Below are positions 12,466-24,600 of a stretch of DNA of 64,000 nucleotides, in pieces (position 1 is the stretch's first letter; the number at the start of each line of letters is the position of its first letter). The notes under the pieces were generated by a model. That model had not been told where the DNA came from. It did no database searches and was given only the letters and a program-made list of their open reading frames with translations. The stretch lies in contig CM019218.1 of the NCBI GenBank assembly GCA_009741485.1, forward strand, positions 31,890,898 to 31,954,897, in the 5' to 3' direction. The position numbers and the translations under genes were made by a program. The stretch is from Malurus cyaneus samueli. Its lineage: Eukaryota > Chordata > Aves > Passeriformes > Maluridae.

Positions 12466-15400
12466 TTGCATGATAACTATGATGAATAATGTGGTTTGAT
12501 TTGGCTTGCAGGAGATACTTTAAACAGTTAATCCAATTCCAATGCAAACTCTACACCAGTTTCTACTGCTGAATTCCACAAACAATAGAGAGAATTCAAG
12601 TACCTCTGTGTTTTCCATCACTGGAAAGATTTTGCATTAGTTCTCTTTCAAATACTTCTTTTTGGAGACTTTTACTTAAAACACCTCACTGTTTAATAGA
12701 GGAAGCTTGCAGGTAGTTTGCTTTCTTGGATCAACATTGATCTGCCTTGCTCAGTACTGTCATTGTACTTATTCGTCCTGATGCCCACTTGCATTTAGTT
12801 GTGGGTTAGCCATATCCCTGGCAAGTTTGTAGTGAAGTTAATGGAATGTTATTTGGAACATGAAGGTTTTGGACATCCCCAGTGTCCCAAGTACACACTT
12901 GAGGAAAGGAAGGTGCACAAAACCAAATGACCAAGAAAGGGTTAATTCTTTCATTTTCTAACCATACAAAACATGGCTCTTCTTCCAGAGCAGAGATAAG
13001 TTAGCTGGTGAGCAGGGTATCCCTTTGGCAGGCAATCCCAGCGTGGCCTTCAAAGCACAGGGACGTGGCTTTGAATCAGAGGCATCTTCACCATGGTGAG
13101 AAGAGCCACTGCCAAATTTTAAGAGAAGCCTGAAAGTGACTGACAAGCGCACCGCCTGTGCCGAATTGTCAAGAGCAGCAGAGGGTGTGCTGCTCCGCCA
13201 CAGCAGCATTGGTTCTGGAGAAATGTCCCCAGGATGGTTGGCTGCTACCAGGGCAGAGAGCCTGGCTGGCAGTGACAGCTGGGAAAGCAGAGGGCAAGGA
13301 GGAAGGGGTAGTGGGAATGTAAATTATCACTCCTTGTATAACCAATAAATTTCACATGGCAGTCACTGATGAATGATAAATTTAGCAGAAAAGGAACACC
13401 ATTTTTTTAGCATTCCTATTAAGAAGGAGACAACATTGGAAATGTGCTATTTATTATTTACCTGCACTGCAATATGTTACATAGTTTAGTGGGACATTAG
13501 AGTCTAGTATCTCAGAGACACTTTAAGAAACCTATACTTTTGAAACTCTGATGTGGATTCAAAAAGCCTACAGAGGCAGAAGTAGTCAGCTGTTACAAAT
13601 ACATTTTCTGATTACAGGAGTTCCAAGGCAAGAGTAGCTTTGTCTAAAAAGAGAACTTTCCCTTTATGCTCAGCCATCTATTTTGTGCAATAATTGAATG
13701 TCTGCTGAAAAACCATCTTGTGATCTGTTGCAATAAAAAGAACATGTTTGATCATAGCTTGGTTGTGCTTACTGAAATGCTGTAGCCCACAGCCTCAAAG
13801 GCAGAAAGCCTGACATGTTTCTTCTCAGAGCATCTGTCATACATACAGAAATGTTTTGGGCCCCTTGCACATTTTGTCTACAGTGCAGAGCCCTTTCCTT
13901 CCTAAAGCAAAAGCCTTCAAGCTCTCCGTCTACTGCCGGAGTATTTCTCACAGGGAAGGGTACCTTGGGCTTTCTATCAGGTTTGTAACCTCCTTCCCAG
14001 ATTTCATGCCCTATATAATACCCACAATCAATCACAAAAATAGATGGCAGTTTTTATTTCCAGACCTCAGCCTGAACCCTACTGACTTAGCAGGAGCAAG
14101 GGAGATGTAGTGAATTCATCTCAGCTCATATCGTATCCTCTCTGCACTGCACCTTTTTAGCTGTAGGAGGATCTGACATCTTACAAAAGCAATCTACTGC
14201 AGTATGATCTAGACAGCAGCTAAATGCTTCACTTCTATTTTTTAATTTGTCATCACATTTAATCTAAATCAAGTCTTACAGCCTAAATCCAGATATTCCT
14301 TAGAACTGCAGATAATTCAGCACAAGTAAAATGGGGTTTTTTTGTAGAACTGTATTCAATAATAAGCGAGTGTTAGTAGGAGTGCTAATATCATTAGGAG
14401 TGAGGAGATGTTTTGGTTTTAAATTCCTGATTTCATGATGTTGAGAAGCACACCACAGTTGTTGTGTGTTGTACTCCTATGGCTGCTGCAATGCCAGCTG
14501 TAATGCCCTCTTAGAAACTACAAAGAATGGATGTGCTGTTCTGAGCTGGGCTTGGGTACCACCCCAAACTCGCACATACTTGGGTGCATGTGTGAGGAAG
14601 GACATGAATGCACAGGCACATACACACATTAGGGGTATTTTATACTGCTCTCAGTCTTATCCCACTTGCCAAAGGAGATTGTTGAATAATAAATAGCCTC
14701 TGAAGCTCAGTGTGTAGCTATTCGAGCCTTTCCCTGGCTATTTTCTCCCTCACTGAAATGGATTCTAATTCTACATCAGCTTTCCCCTCACGCAGATTAA
14801 CTTACTCAATTTTTTTTTACACAGGTGACCCCATGACACCACTAGATCCCTGGTGTCTTACATGGCCCCTACTCTCCAGCTTAGAGAACCACATCCTTCC
14901 TTGGCTATTCTTCACCAGCTCAGCTATTCCCATCTTGCCCTCAGTCTTACCCCTAGGCAATTTGTCTGGCATGCCAAACCTTTTACATTTTGTTTTCTTT
15001 GGTACAGAGGCTGTTTATGGGAGTGATGCCCAGAATGTCATCTGTCTTTGTTGAATGCACATAGGTAAGAGAGGGCAAGGGCATAAGGAGAGAAGGAATT
15101 TAAAGCTGTGTCAAGGTCTTGACTTGCCTCTCTCTTATCTATGTAGGAGAGTGTGTTATCTGTAACACCTATCTTGGGAAGGGTCAGAAATTGCTTTCCT
15201 TTCCTTGTCTGCCACTGGAGCTAGAACAGCAAAAAGACTGGCTATGAGAAATATGTATTCATGTATTCAGCCCACAATGCCAGTCAGAGGGTCATTAAAT
15301 GGGATTAAGGCTTAGAAATCAGCACCAAGTAGCTGTTAGAACACCTGGTACTTCACAAAGTGAAATGTGCAGAAGAACATCAAAGACAAGCTCTCAGGAT

Positions 15401-16044
15401 AAGAGCAGTTCCAGGGTAAGGGCAGGGATGTACTATGCACAAAGGCAAAAGTACCTCTAGCTCCCTGGCTCCTGTCCCCTCACTCATTTCCCCCTCAGTG
15501 GAGGACAGTAACATACAATGACAGCTTGGGACTCCAATCCATATCTCCTGTATCATTCTTGACCTGATACGCTGGGTCCTAAGGGGTATAGAGAACACCA
15601 GGACTTTTCTTCCTTTAGTTATGAGGAAAGCTCTGTTCCTTTCTCCACCAAAAGTTATTTTGCCATTTTTGTTTTTATGCTACCATTTTATGTTAATCCA
15701 CAGGCAACTCTATTTCCAGCTTCAGATCCTTTTCTGAGGTTCAGCTTCTCAACCAGAATTTCCTTGCTCCTTTCATGTCTGCAAAGCTTATTCCTTTTCT
15801 TTGAATCAATACAGCTTTATTTAGGATGGCACCTTTTGTAGAGACTCTATTATCAAATGCCTGTGAATAACTCCAGATCATGGCCTGTATCTGGGGCAAA
15901 GTACTGTAAGTGGTAAATATTGCATGGAATCAAAATATTCAATCACACTTTGTTTCAACAAACCTCATATTATTGATTTCTTGCCTTTGCTGTATTTCAT
16001 AGATTTCATATCTGCATACTTTTCCTCTCCCCTCATCCGGTGTT

Positions 16045-16190
16045 GCCCTTTATTTATATATATAATTATTTATATATATTTCAAATTATTTATATTTATA
16101 TGTTAAATAGAAATTATAGATCAAATATATTAAACATACACTATATATTTACATATTAAAATATATTTTATAAAGCTTTATCCTTTATGC
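16045..16190. repeat. AT-rich low-complexity tract
   Basis: Almost pure A/T, with repeated TTATTTATATATAT and ATATTTA blocks. It lies about 0.7 kb left of the GC-rich LTR/minisatellite block, a sharp composition contrast. Confidence 0.85.
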
Positions 16191-17453
16191 AGGTCTGATT
16201 ACAGCCACATGAAATCCTTAGGAAGATGTTCTTGATTCAAGTATGTGCCGGGCCTATACATTGCCTAGATAGCTCCTTACCTCCCAGGATATCCAATCAC
16301 ATTAGTTCTACCTAATTTATTACAAGTATTGCTTATTCAGAAGAGGTTCTGAGTGCTGACCCCAGGACATCAGCACTCGTGTAATATGCTACTGCAAGAA
16401 GTACCAGTAGCATACACTGAAGGACTCATACCTCCCCTGAAAAAGAAACTTGGAGCTCAGGTTTGTCAAAACCTCATCAAGCAGAAGGCCACTGTGTAGT
16501 AGGAAGAGAATGAAAGGCATACAGGCCTCCTGGAGGGCACTAAAAGGGAAAATGATTGTTCTTTTCCAGCAAAGCCTCAGACTTTCTACATCCACTCCCA
16601 ATGCATCCTATGGCAACATCCCAACCCCTGTCACCCTGTCTCCACACCCACTGATTGCAGAGGTACCAATACTGACTTCTGCAGAAGTTAGAGATTAGGA
16701 TTTTTACCCTTTTTTTTTTTAACTCAGGGAATTTTGTCCCATCTGTTGCCTAAAATGATAACAACTGATACTTAAGAGAGACAAGAAGCAGCCAAGTTGG
16801 GGGAAGAGTGCAGCTGGCTACTCTCTTACCTGAGGGATTTTCTCTTGGGAAGGGCAGAGATTTTGGCTGGGGAATCAGGGCCTGGACTCAGCTCCAAGCT
16901 CTCTCGCTCTCAGCATCAGAGGGACAGAAGGCCAGTCTGCGGTTGCTGTGGGAAGAATTTGCTGCCACCGTGGAGTTCTGTCTTTTTACTGCTTCTACCA
17001 TGAGTGAGACTATGCTCCTAAGAGCAGCAGATGAGCTGGGACCTTATTAACATTCCATCTCACCGGAAAGGACCCTCACCATCTACTCGGGTGCCTCAGG
17101 GGAAACCCGGAACCCCAGGCTGACACCACCCTCATCCAGCTCCTCCGAGGGAGTGGCTGGGCGGCGGCTGCCACTGCATCGGGCTGTTTTTGCAACACTC
17201 TGACCCAGCACCCGTGTCCACCCGACACCCCAAAGCTTCGGGCCTGGCCCGGTTTCTGTTGCCTTGTTTGTCACTCCCGGAGTGTGCCTGTCCCCGCCGT
17301 TCAAGCTGACGCTCCGAGGTTCCCGCTTTGGCCCATCTGGCCAGGCCGCCATCACCGCGTGAGGGAGCAGCGGCTGAGCCCGCACCACAGCGCCCCGGGG
17401 CAGGCCATCGCCCCCGGCCCCGCGCACCCTGAGCGGCACAGGAACATCGCACC

Positions 17454-18345
17454 GCCACAGCGCCCCCTGGCGGCACAGGAACCATCGCACGCCCACAGCG
17501 CCCTGCGCACAGGAACCATCGCACCACCACAGCGCCTGCGCAACCATCGCACCACACCGCGCCCCTGCGGCACAGGAACTCGCCCACCCACAGCGCCCCC
17601 TGGCGGCACAGGAACCATCGCACCCCACAGCGCCCCCTGGCGGCCAGGAACCATCGCACCCGCCCACAGCGCCCCCTGGCGGCACAGGAACCATCGCACC
17701 CCCCACAGCGCCCCCTGGCGGCACAGGACATCGACCCGCCACAGCGCCTGGCGGCACAGGAACCATCGCACCCGCCCACAGCGCCCTGGCGGCACAGGAA
17801 CCATCGCACCCCACGCGCCCCTGGCGGCACAGAACCTCGCGCCAGCGCCCCCTGGCGGCCAGGAACCATCGCACCCGCCCACAGCGCCCCCTGGCGGCCA
17901 CAGCGCCCCCTGGCGGCACAGCGCCCCCTGGCGGCCACAGCGCCCCCTGGCGGCACAGCGCCCCCTGGCGGCAAGGAACCATCGCACCCGCCCACAGCGC
18001 CCCTGGCGGCACAGGAACCATCGCACCCGGCCACAGCGCCCCCTGGCGGCACAGGAACCATCGCACCCCCCACAGCGCCCCCTGGCGGCACAGGAACAGC
18101 ACGCCCGCAGCGCCCCCTGGCGGCGGAACCAGCGGGGCACAGCGCCCCTGGCGGCACAGGAACCATCACACCCGCCCACAGCGCCCCCTGGCGGCACAGG
18201 AACCATCGCACCCGCCCACAGCCCTGGCGGCACAGGAACCATCGCACCGGCCACAGCGCCCCTGCGGAGGACCATCGCACGCCACAGCGCCCCCTGGCGG
18301 CAAGGAACCATCGCACCCGCCCACAGCGCCTCCTGGCGGCACAGG
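17454..18345. repeat. roughly 40-bp GC-rich minisatellite with CTCF-like core
   Basis: About 20-25 degenerate units follow the pattern CACAGCGCCCCCTGGCGGCA, then CAGGAACCATCGCACCCGCC, a 40-bp period. The core AGCGCCCCCTGGCGG occurs exactly at least 16 times by eye, all in the same orientation, with further copies missing one to three C residues. The minus strand of the core reads GCCGCCAGGGGGCGCTG, close to the vertebrate CTCF consensus as I know it. Units are interrupted at 17881-17973, where cores stand at 18-19 bp with no spacer. The array lacks stop codons in several frames, which produces long artificial open frames on both strands. Confidence 0.93.
17881..17973 (-). promoter_or_regulatory. 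packed cluster of five CTCF-like cores
   Basis: Five copies of CAGCGCCCCCTGGCGG stand end to end (starting near 17882, 17901, 17919, 17938 and 17956) without the CAGGAACCATCGCACC spacer found elsewhere in the array. On the minus strand each reads as a CTCF-like site. At this spacing only one or two could be occupied at a time. Function is inference; only the sequence match is seen. Confidence 0.5.
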
Positions 18346-18615
18346 TACCGCACAGTGGGGAAGCCTCGGCATCCACATGGGGCTGGCGCTGCGCTCCAGG
18401 GCTTTGGGGCTGTTGCTGCCCTTGGCGTTGTTAATTTGCCTGCCTTGCTGTACATATATATACTGGTAAAGAACTGTTATTCCTTTTCCCATATCTTTGC
18501 CTGAAGACCCCTTAATTTCCAAGTTACAGTAATTTGGAGGGAAGAGGGTCACATTTTCGATTCCAAGAGAGGTTCCTGCTTTCCTTGACAGATACCTGTC
18601 TTTCAAACCAAGACA

Positions 18616-21600
18616 AGAGGTAGCTCCTGTAAGCTCAGGATCTTCCCCCTGAAATGTGAGCAAAATAAGGAGCAAAATGGGAAGAAGATACTCTGGCATT
18701 AAGGTTTGATTGCTCCAGAATGGGAGCAGGGATTAAAAAGTATTAGCACACACAGGGAAAACTAGAAGCACCAAAGACAGCATTTACTCTGATCCCAAAA
18801 TAATTTGGTTGCTCTCAGGGTTCACTGATGTTAAGGACGGGTCACTTGTCCTGCCCCCCAGGTTTTGTGGCAGATAACCACTGTCTGCCACTGATTGTCA
18901 GCACATCCCTGGATCTGGGGGAGGCAGGAAGCCTAACGCAAATCTCTGAAGCATTGGGAGACCCCCTGCCATCCCCAGCAAACACAGCACAGGGACAATC
19001 TCTAGTGGTGTGCATAAAGGGACCCATGGCTCAGAGTGTGTGGGCTCGGCACTGCTGTCGTGAGATGCTTTGTGTAACATACACCACTGCTGAGGGATGC
19101 TGACACTCACTGTGTGTTTTAGGGTCTGACCATGAGAAATGCTTTATCATTCTGCACTCACACAACACTAATCTTCCTTTATTAACTAAAGCCTGCAAAA
19201 CTCACAACAAAATGTTTGACTGATCCTCTGGGTGGAATGAAACATTTTCTTAGGAAACAATTATCAAAATGAAAAAATAGCCTCAACTTCTGTATGTAAT
19301 TTTTTCTTCTTAATGGGCCATTAAAGGGCTTATTATTGCGCTACATTACTCAGTACCTAGCTATAGCATTTATCTCTTTCCTGTCAGTGCTGCTCTTATT
19401 GGAGCATCTTGTGCTTCCTTGTAGACCTCTAGAGACATCCAGCCATTTTGTTTTAATATGATTATCCACGCTAAGAGCTGATTGCAATAGTCCAGGAGAG
19501 AAAGCTAATGTACACCTCCAGTGAAAAACATTTGCAGAAAACTAAAGAAGAGAGCTGTGGCCAGAGAAGGAAATTAAGAGGCAGGATTTCCAGGATCTAC
19601 TTTCAGTTCTCCTTAGAGATTATACATCTGGAAATATTTTTTAACCTCCTTTTGCCTGAGTTTCTTAACTGTTAAATGATCCATGGAAGAGGCTTGTTTG
19701 GAATATTAAACAAAGTTTGCAGAAATCCTGGATTTAAGGTACTAAGTTCACTCAAAACAAAGTTGAGTTTTGCACTTCCTGTGCCACTTAATCACACCAC
19801 TTGCAAAATCTAAATTGGCAATTCTACCCATTTCCTTCTCCCACTCTCCACCCTCAACTCTTTCTTCTTGCAAGTTTTCTTTCCTTTTTGGCTGTTATGT
19901 GTACTCATTTCAATTGCAGCCTGAGACATTCTGTAGTGGATGTTAGGAAAACAATTCTAACAGGAAGACAACGATAAATTCCCCCATAATGCGTTCAAAG
20001 GAAACAAGCACATAGAAATGCCTGCCCCACAATTACTCTGTGTAGTTACTCTGTGTAATTAATCAGCTGCCAAGTGCTGCTGATCCTCAGGCCACACTGT
20101 CGGAAAGGAGGTCACAACCTCGCACTGCTGTGGTTTAGTGTCCTTACTGCTGCCTCTCAGCTGTCCTGCCTGCAGCACACCAGTTACCTCCCATCCTTCA
20201 GTACGTGGCTTTGCTTTGCTTCCACAGGCTCCTGCACCCGAGACCAGGAGCAAGATGTGCTGCACGGCCTTGCAGAGTCAGAGGCTCTGACCTTGGGCTG
20301 ATGTGTACATGCAGTTCCCCTCCTTGGAGGAAGGTGACTTGTTTCAGTGATCTTCACTTATCTGTCCCCCTCCTTGAATCTAGAGAAAGTAAAAGTGGTT
20401 GATTTTTAGATGTGCTATGGCTTTAACCACCTACTAGATGCTTAAGGGTAGCCAAAACACAGTTCACATTTCACTGGGGTAAATCAGCCAGTGAACAGCT
20501 TACAGGAACCAGAAGTGCCAGGGAGACATTTTGGGGGGGGATGGAAGCACATAATTTGCACTTCAATCATGATGCTCATTGCCAGATAAAATCAGCACAA
20601 GCCTTAGCCTGTACCTAGGACAAAAATGACAAGAGGTTGATGAGCCTTGATAGATAGAAAAAGGAGAAAAAAATCTGAAAAGCCATTGCAGAATGAAATG
20701 CAAGCAGCTGCAAGTTATTGCTTGATTTCTGTGATGGTCATACACTCACCTTGGTTATTATTTTGTTACATTGTCACCTTGTTACTAGCCTGTGATTGGT
20801 GCCTATAAATGCAAAACATCAGCTCAGCTGGAAATAGATGTGCTCTACATCAATTAGTACCTCATCCACTCAAAAATACAGAAAAATGCACAGCTATATA
20901 AGCTGCAAAACTGAGTGCTGGCAGATGAGGCCCTGGAAACACATCCAAGAGGGTCAGGTGGGAATTGGGAAACAGAATGGCAGCAGGAGGAGAGGAAGGG
21001 TATATGGGGGTCATTGCTCCCAGAGTTAGCAACAGGAGATAGGGTTTCGTGGAGCTCAGTCAGCAGACTTGGATGCGCAGGCATCCTTAGCTGGACAACT
21101 CATTCCTGACTAACGTGTAAGGCTGCTTGGCAAAAAGCACTGAAAGCTCAGGGGCTCCTGAGAAAGCCATCATTTTGCAGCTTTTGAGGGCACTACCTGC
21201 ATGCTGTCAAGTCACTGAATGCCTCCTGGAAAATTCAAGCCCTCAGTGGAATGTGATTTCCACACAAGAACCATGCTGGATGAGGTGAGGAACAGAGCAC
21301 ACATCTGCTTCCCACAGTTCCATGGCTCCCCACCCAGCCTGCCAGAGCCTCAGCTAATCCATCCCAGAGATCCTTTATAGCATCATATCTTCTCTGCAGG
21401 GCCCTCTTCCAGCGTGGTTCAGGTTGCAGAACTCAGATGGGAGCTCTGGATGTTTTCCTTTCTATCCACAGAAGCCCTTTTATCTTTCAGCTGCTTCTGT
21501 GTTATGACTGATCAGGGGAAGGAAAATCTCTACAGCACAGGATTGCATGTGTGCTGGCTACCACAGAACCTGGAGCAAATCAAACCCAGTGACCTCTCTG

Positions 21601-24600
21601 GGTAAGGCTTCTTTGCCATATTGTCCAATGCTCATGCAAAAAAAGAAACTTTTATTTTTGGCCTGTCACAGCATAGCATTGAGATGCAGATGTGGTAAAG
21701 TTTCTTGGGCATTAAAATGCTGAAATAAAGCAGTCATTGCAGCAAATTTTGTCCTTCAAATGCTTAAGCAGGACACAGACCATCACAGCCTGAGTCATCC
21801 AGCCTCACAGCAGCACAAACTTGCTGTCTGTACCCTGGGTTGCCTTTTTACTGAAAATCCACCTTCTTACCAGCCTGTCACAGCACAAAGCATTTAGCAA
21901 TGAATAATATTTCTGCACCAGTAGGAACATCCCCTGCAGTTTGAGGATGCAAACAGTTTCTTCCTGGCAATCCACAGTGCAGCTGCCAAAGGCTACCAAT
22001 GTGAGCTGGAACCTTGGTGTTATTTTAAGCACTGTTCCCAGCTGCAGCAGCACCGTGTTTGCCAAAACCCTTCCTTCTAGAAAGGAAGAAAACTAGCCAG
22101 GCCATATGGTGGCTTTCAGGGAGATCAAGCGTTGACTTTTCTCAGTGTGCCATGAGGATAAAATTAATCCATGCTTTAGCATAACCGGTGAAGAATACTG
22201 CACATCTCGCATGTTCAAACCCATGTATTTCGTCTGTCCTTTCGACTCTGAATTTATATGTCCCTCAAACTCCAGCCTGATGCCTGGATCTAGACAAATA
22301 CCTCGTTCTTGCCTATCACTGAACAAATATCTGGAGCAGCCACTGAGCTGTACTGAAAGACAAAGGTAGGGACCCAAGTATAAGTGAGGATAAATGAGGT
22401 CTTTGAGGGACAAGAAACTGGTGTTGGACTGACAGAGAGCAGACCGCCAAGAACTTGTGCACCTCTGCACTTCTGACTCACCTTTGGCTAGAGAAAGGTG
22501 GTTAAGATAAGGGCTCTGCTCTAGAGTTACTAAACATTCTTGGACAAGTCCTGCTGCTTTTCTGCTCCCCTGCCAGACTTGAAAAGCTTAGACATGTCCA
22601 TCAGGTACCTGGGTATAAGGGTAGACGCAGAGCTTCCCAGCTGGCAACAGAGAGGTTTGCTTCCCCATATGCACAGTCATCCCAGGACACAAACCCAAAC
22701 AGCTTCTGTTTTAAATACCCATCAGGAGAAACACTCAACTATCATCTTGGTCGATTTAGCAAATGTTTGCCCTAGATAAAACAAAATTGAAGTAAGGTGA
22801 GAGCCTTGTGTAATCTAAGTCACATTTACTTCAACACACAGAGTTAATTAAAAAAATATTTTATATTGCACACTGTAGCCTCTGGAGAAGTACATATATA
22901 ATAAACATCCCCATTCTAAAAGTGGTTAAAAAAGGAGTGTAATGAGCCATATAGGAAACACATCGGGAAGATGAATCCAAGGGCTCAGCCAGCTCTACGG
23001 TCTCCCAGCTTGAGTCTGCTTTCCTATGGCAGATCACAGCAGTCAATACCAGCAAATTGAAGCAAACCCCTTGGCAAAGAAAATGGCTGTTTGAGTTACA
23101 GGATTAAAAGTAATGGTTGGAATAGTGCTTCAGTCACAAGAGAGGGGCTGATTGGGTTATTGCTCAGTGGCGATTCCTCTCAGCTGGTGTTATTTAGATG
23201 ATGTAGAGGCAACATCCCGACACACACCAAAACCTTTGGAAGTTTAGAAAGGGTCTGACACAGGGTTAAGACTGCCTGTCTGAAATGGAGCCCAAGGTCA
23301 TGTGCACTGCATGAAAATAAGGGAGTCTGGCTGGATGTGCCATATAATGAGGGGAATCTTCCGTGGTGTGAGACAAACCAGGAGTTGCACAGAGCTGGTC
23401 AGGCCCCCAGATTCCCTTAGCCACGCAGTCCCAAAGCTCTGTTCTTAGCTTGTGTGAAAGCTTGCTGTTACCCATCCACTGCATGGTTTAGATGAGGAAA
23501 AGTTTCCAACACCCTTAGCAATTGCTTATGTAATACCTAACATTATTCTTGCTCAAAAGCTCTCACGGAAGCTTCTGCTTGGTCCTCCCTAATCCCAAAA
23601 GCCCTGTTATTCCTGAGAGACACTAGATAGCACTTACAGCTTCAAAACTGTGTAGATTCATGTCCAGAAAGCACTTGCTTAAGTAGGAGGTTATTACAGC
23701 AAATTCCTACGCATCATCAGACATTTTCTGTTGCCCAACAGCACTTTAAAAAATCTGTTCCATCTTGAGTTGGATGGGAAAGGATTTGCGATTGAGACTT
23801 AGACATCTGTTTTTTCTGATAGCTGTGTAAGTTGAGAAACCCCAAAGACTAAATGGCTGTGATGCCATTTCAGGATTAAGAACTGATAATATTGATTCTT
23901 CACCCATGTCTTTAGGCAGGACAGTGACGGACATTGCATGAAATAGTACTGCTGAAAGGTGTGTGTGAGGAAAAAGCGTCTGTCCTGCCATGCATGTAAT
24001 TTGTGAAGAGAAAAATACTTCAGGCTAACTCAGAAGAAATGACATGTGGATGCAAGAAGTGTGGTCCTAATGTCAGAATTGCATGAAGGTGAGAAACCAC
24101 TTGGCAAACATGGTTATGACAGATTGCTCTAGAGACTGCTATGTGATAGCAGAAAAGGAGATTGGATTATAAAGACAGAAAATTGCATGGAGAAGGAGAA
24201 GGCCAGCAGAAAATCTCAGCTGTTTGCACTGAAGATACTAAGCATTGAGGCTGTAGGAGCTGCTTCTTCCACCAGACTTGGAAAAAGCAGAGGCTCTGAA
24301 ACCCCTGTGATGGTGAAATCTCCTGGGCCCTCCTCTCTCTCATCTAATTGCACCTGATGACAATGCTGAACTGCAGAACAAGACTAAGATAATAATGAAC
24401 TTTAATGGATTTTGTCACTGAATAAGTGTCTGCCCTGCTGAGTATCCAACAGCCTCTGTAACAACAGCCCCTTCTGCAGTCTGGCTGCTTGGCCTCATGG
24501 TCAGCTCCATATAGCTCTGCGGCTGTGGCTGGAACAAGAGCGATAAGAAACCTCGTAATAGCCTCCTTGCTTCACCAAGGAGCCACATTTTCTTGCCCAG

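Larger units (their letters stand above)
8158..16879. other. non-coding stretch with only repeats
   Basis: Apart from the CR1 scrap (11137-11255), the CA/TA microsatellite and the AT tract, I see nothing supported. Open frames such as 8860-9264 (134 codons) and 14710-15054 (114 codons) have low-complexity or random-looking translations and no recognisable motif. Confidence 0.6.
16880..18615 (+). mobile_element. probable avian LTR carrying an internal minisatellite
   Basis: The flanks of the GC-rich array look like parts of one avian LTR-type repeat. On the left are GTGGAGTTCTGTCTTTTTAC, then CATCCAGCTCCTCCGAGGG. On the right are TACATATATATACTGGTAAA, TCTTTGCCTGAAGACCCCTT and the end CTTTCAAACCAAGACA (18600-18615), which has an LTR-like CA end. 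I recognise this right end as a recurring bird LTR terminus, but the left boundary is not clear (any point from 16.79 to 16.95 kb is possible) and I found no convincing target-site duplication. The alternative is a single-locus GC-rich insulator with unrelated flanks. Confidence 0.55.

Noticed and set aside
17454..18345. CRISPR-like regular repeat
   Set aside because: Units are contiguous, degenerate and lack unique spacers of constant size; the host is a vertebrate.
17083..18504. Long open frames of 339-414 codons on both strands
   Set aside because: All lie in the 40-bp GC-rich array, which lacks stop codons in several frames; the translations are simple repeats of the unit and overlap each other on opposite strands.
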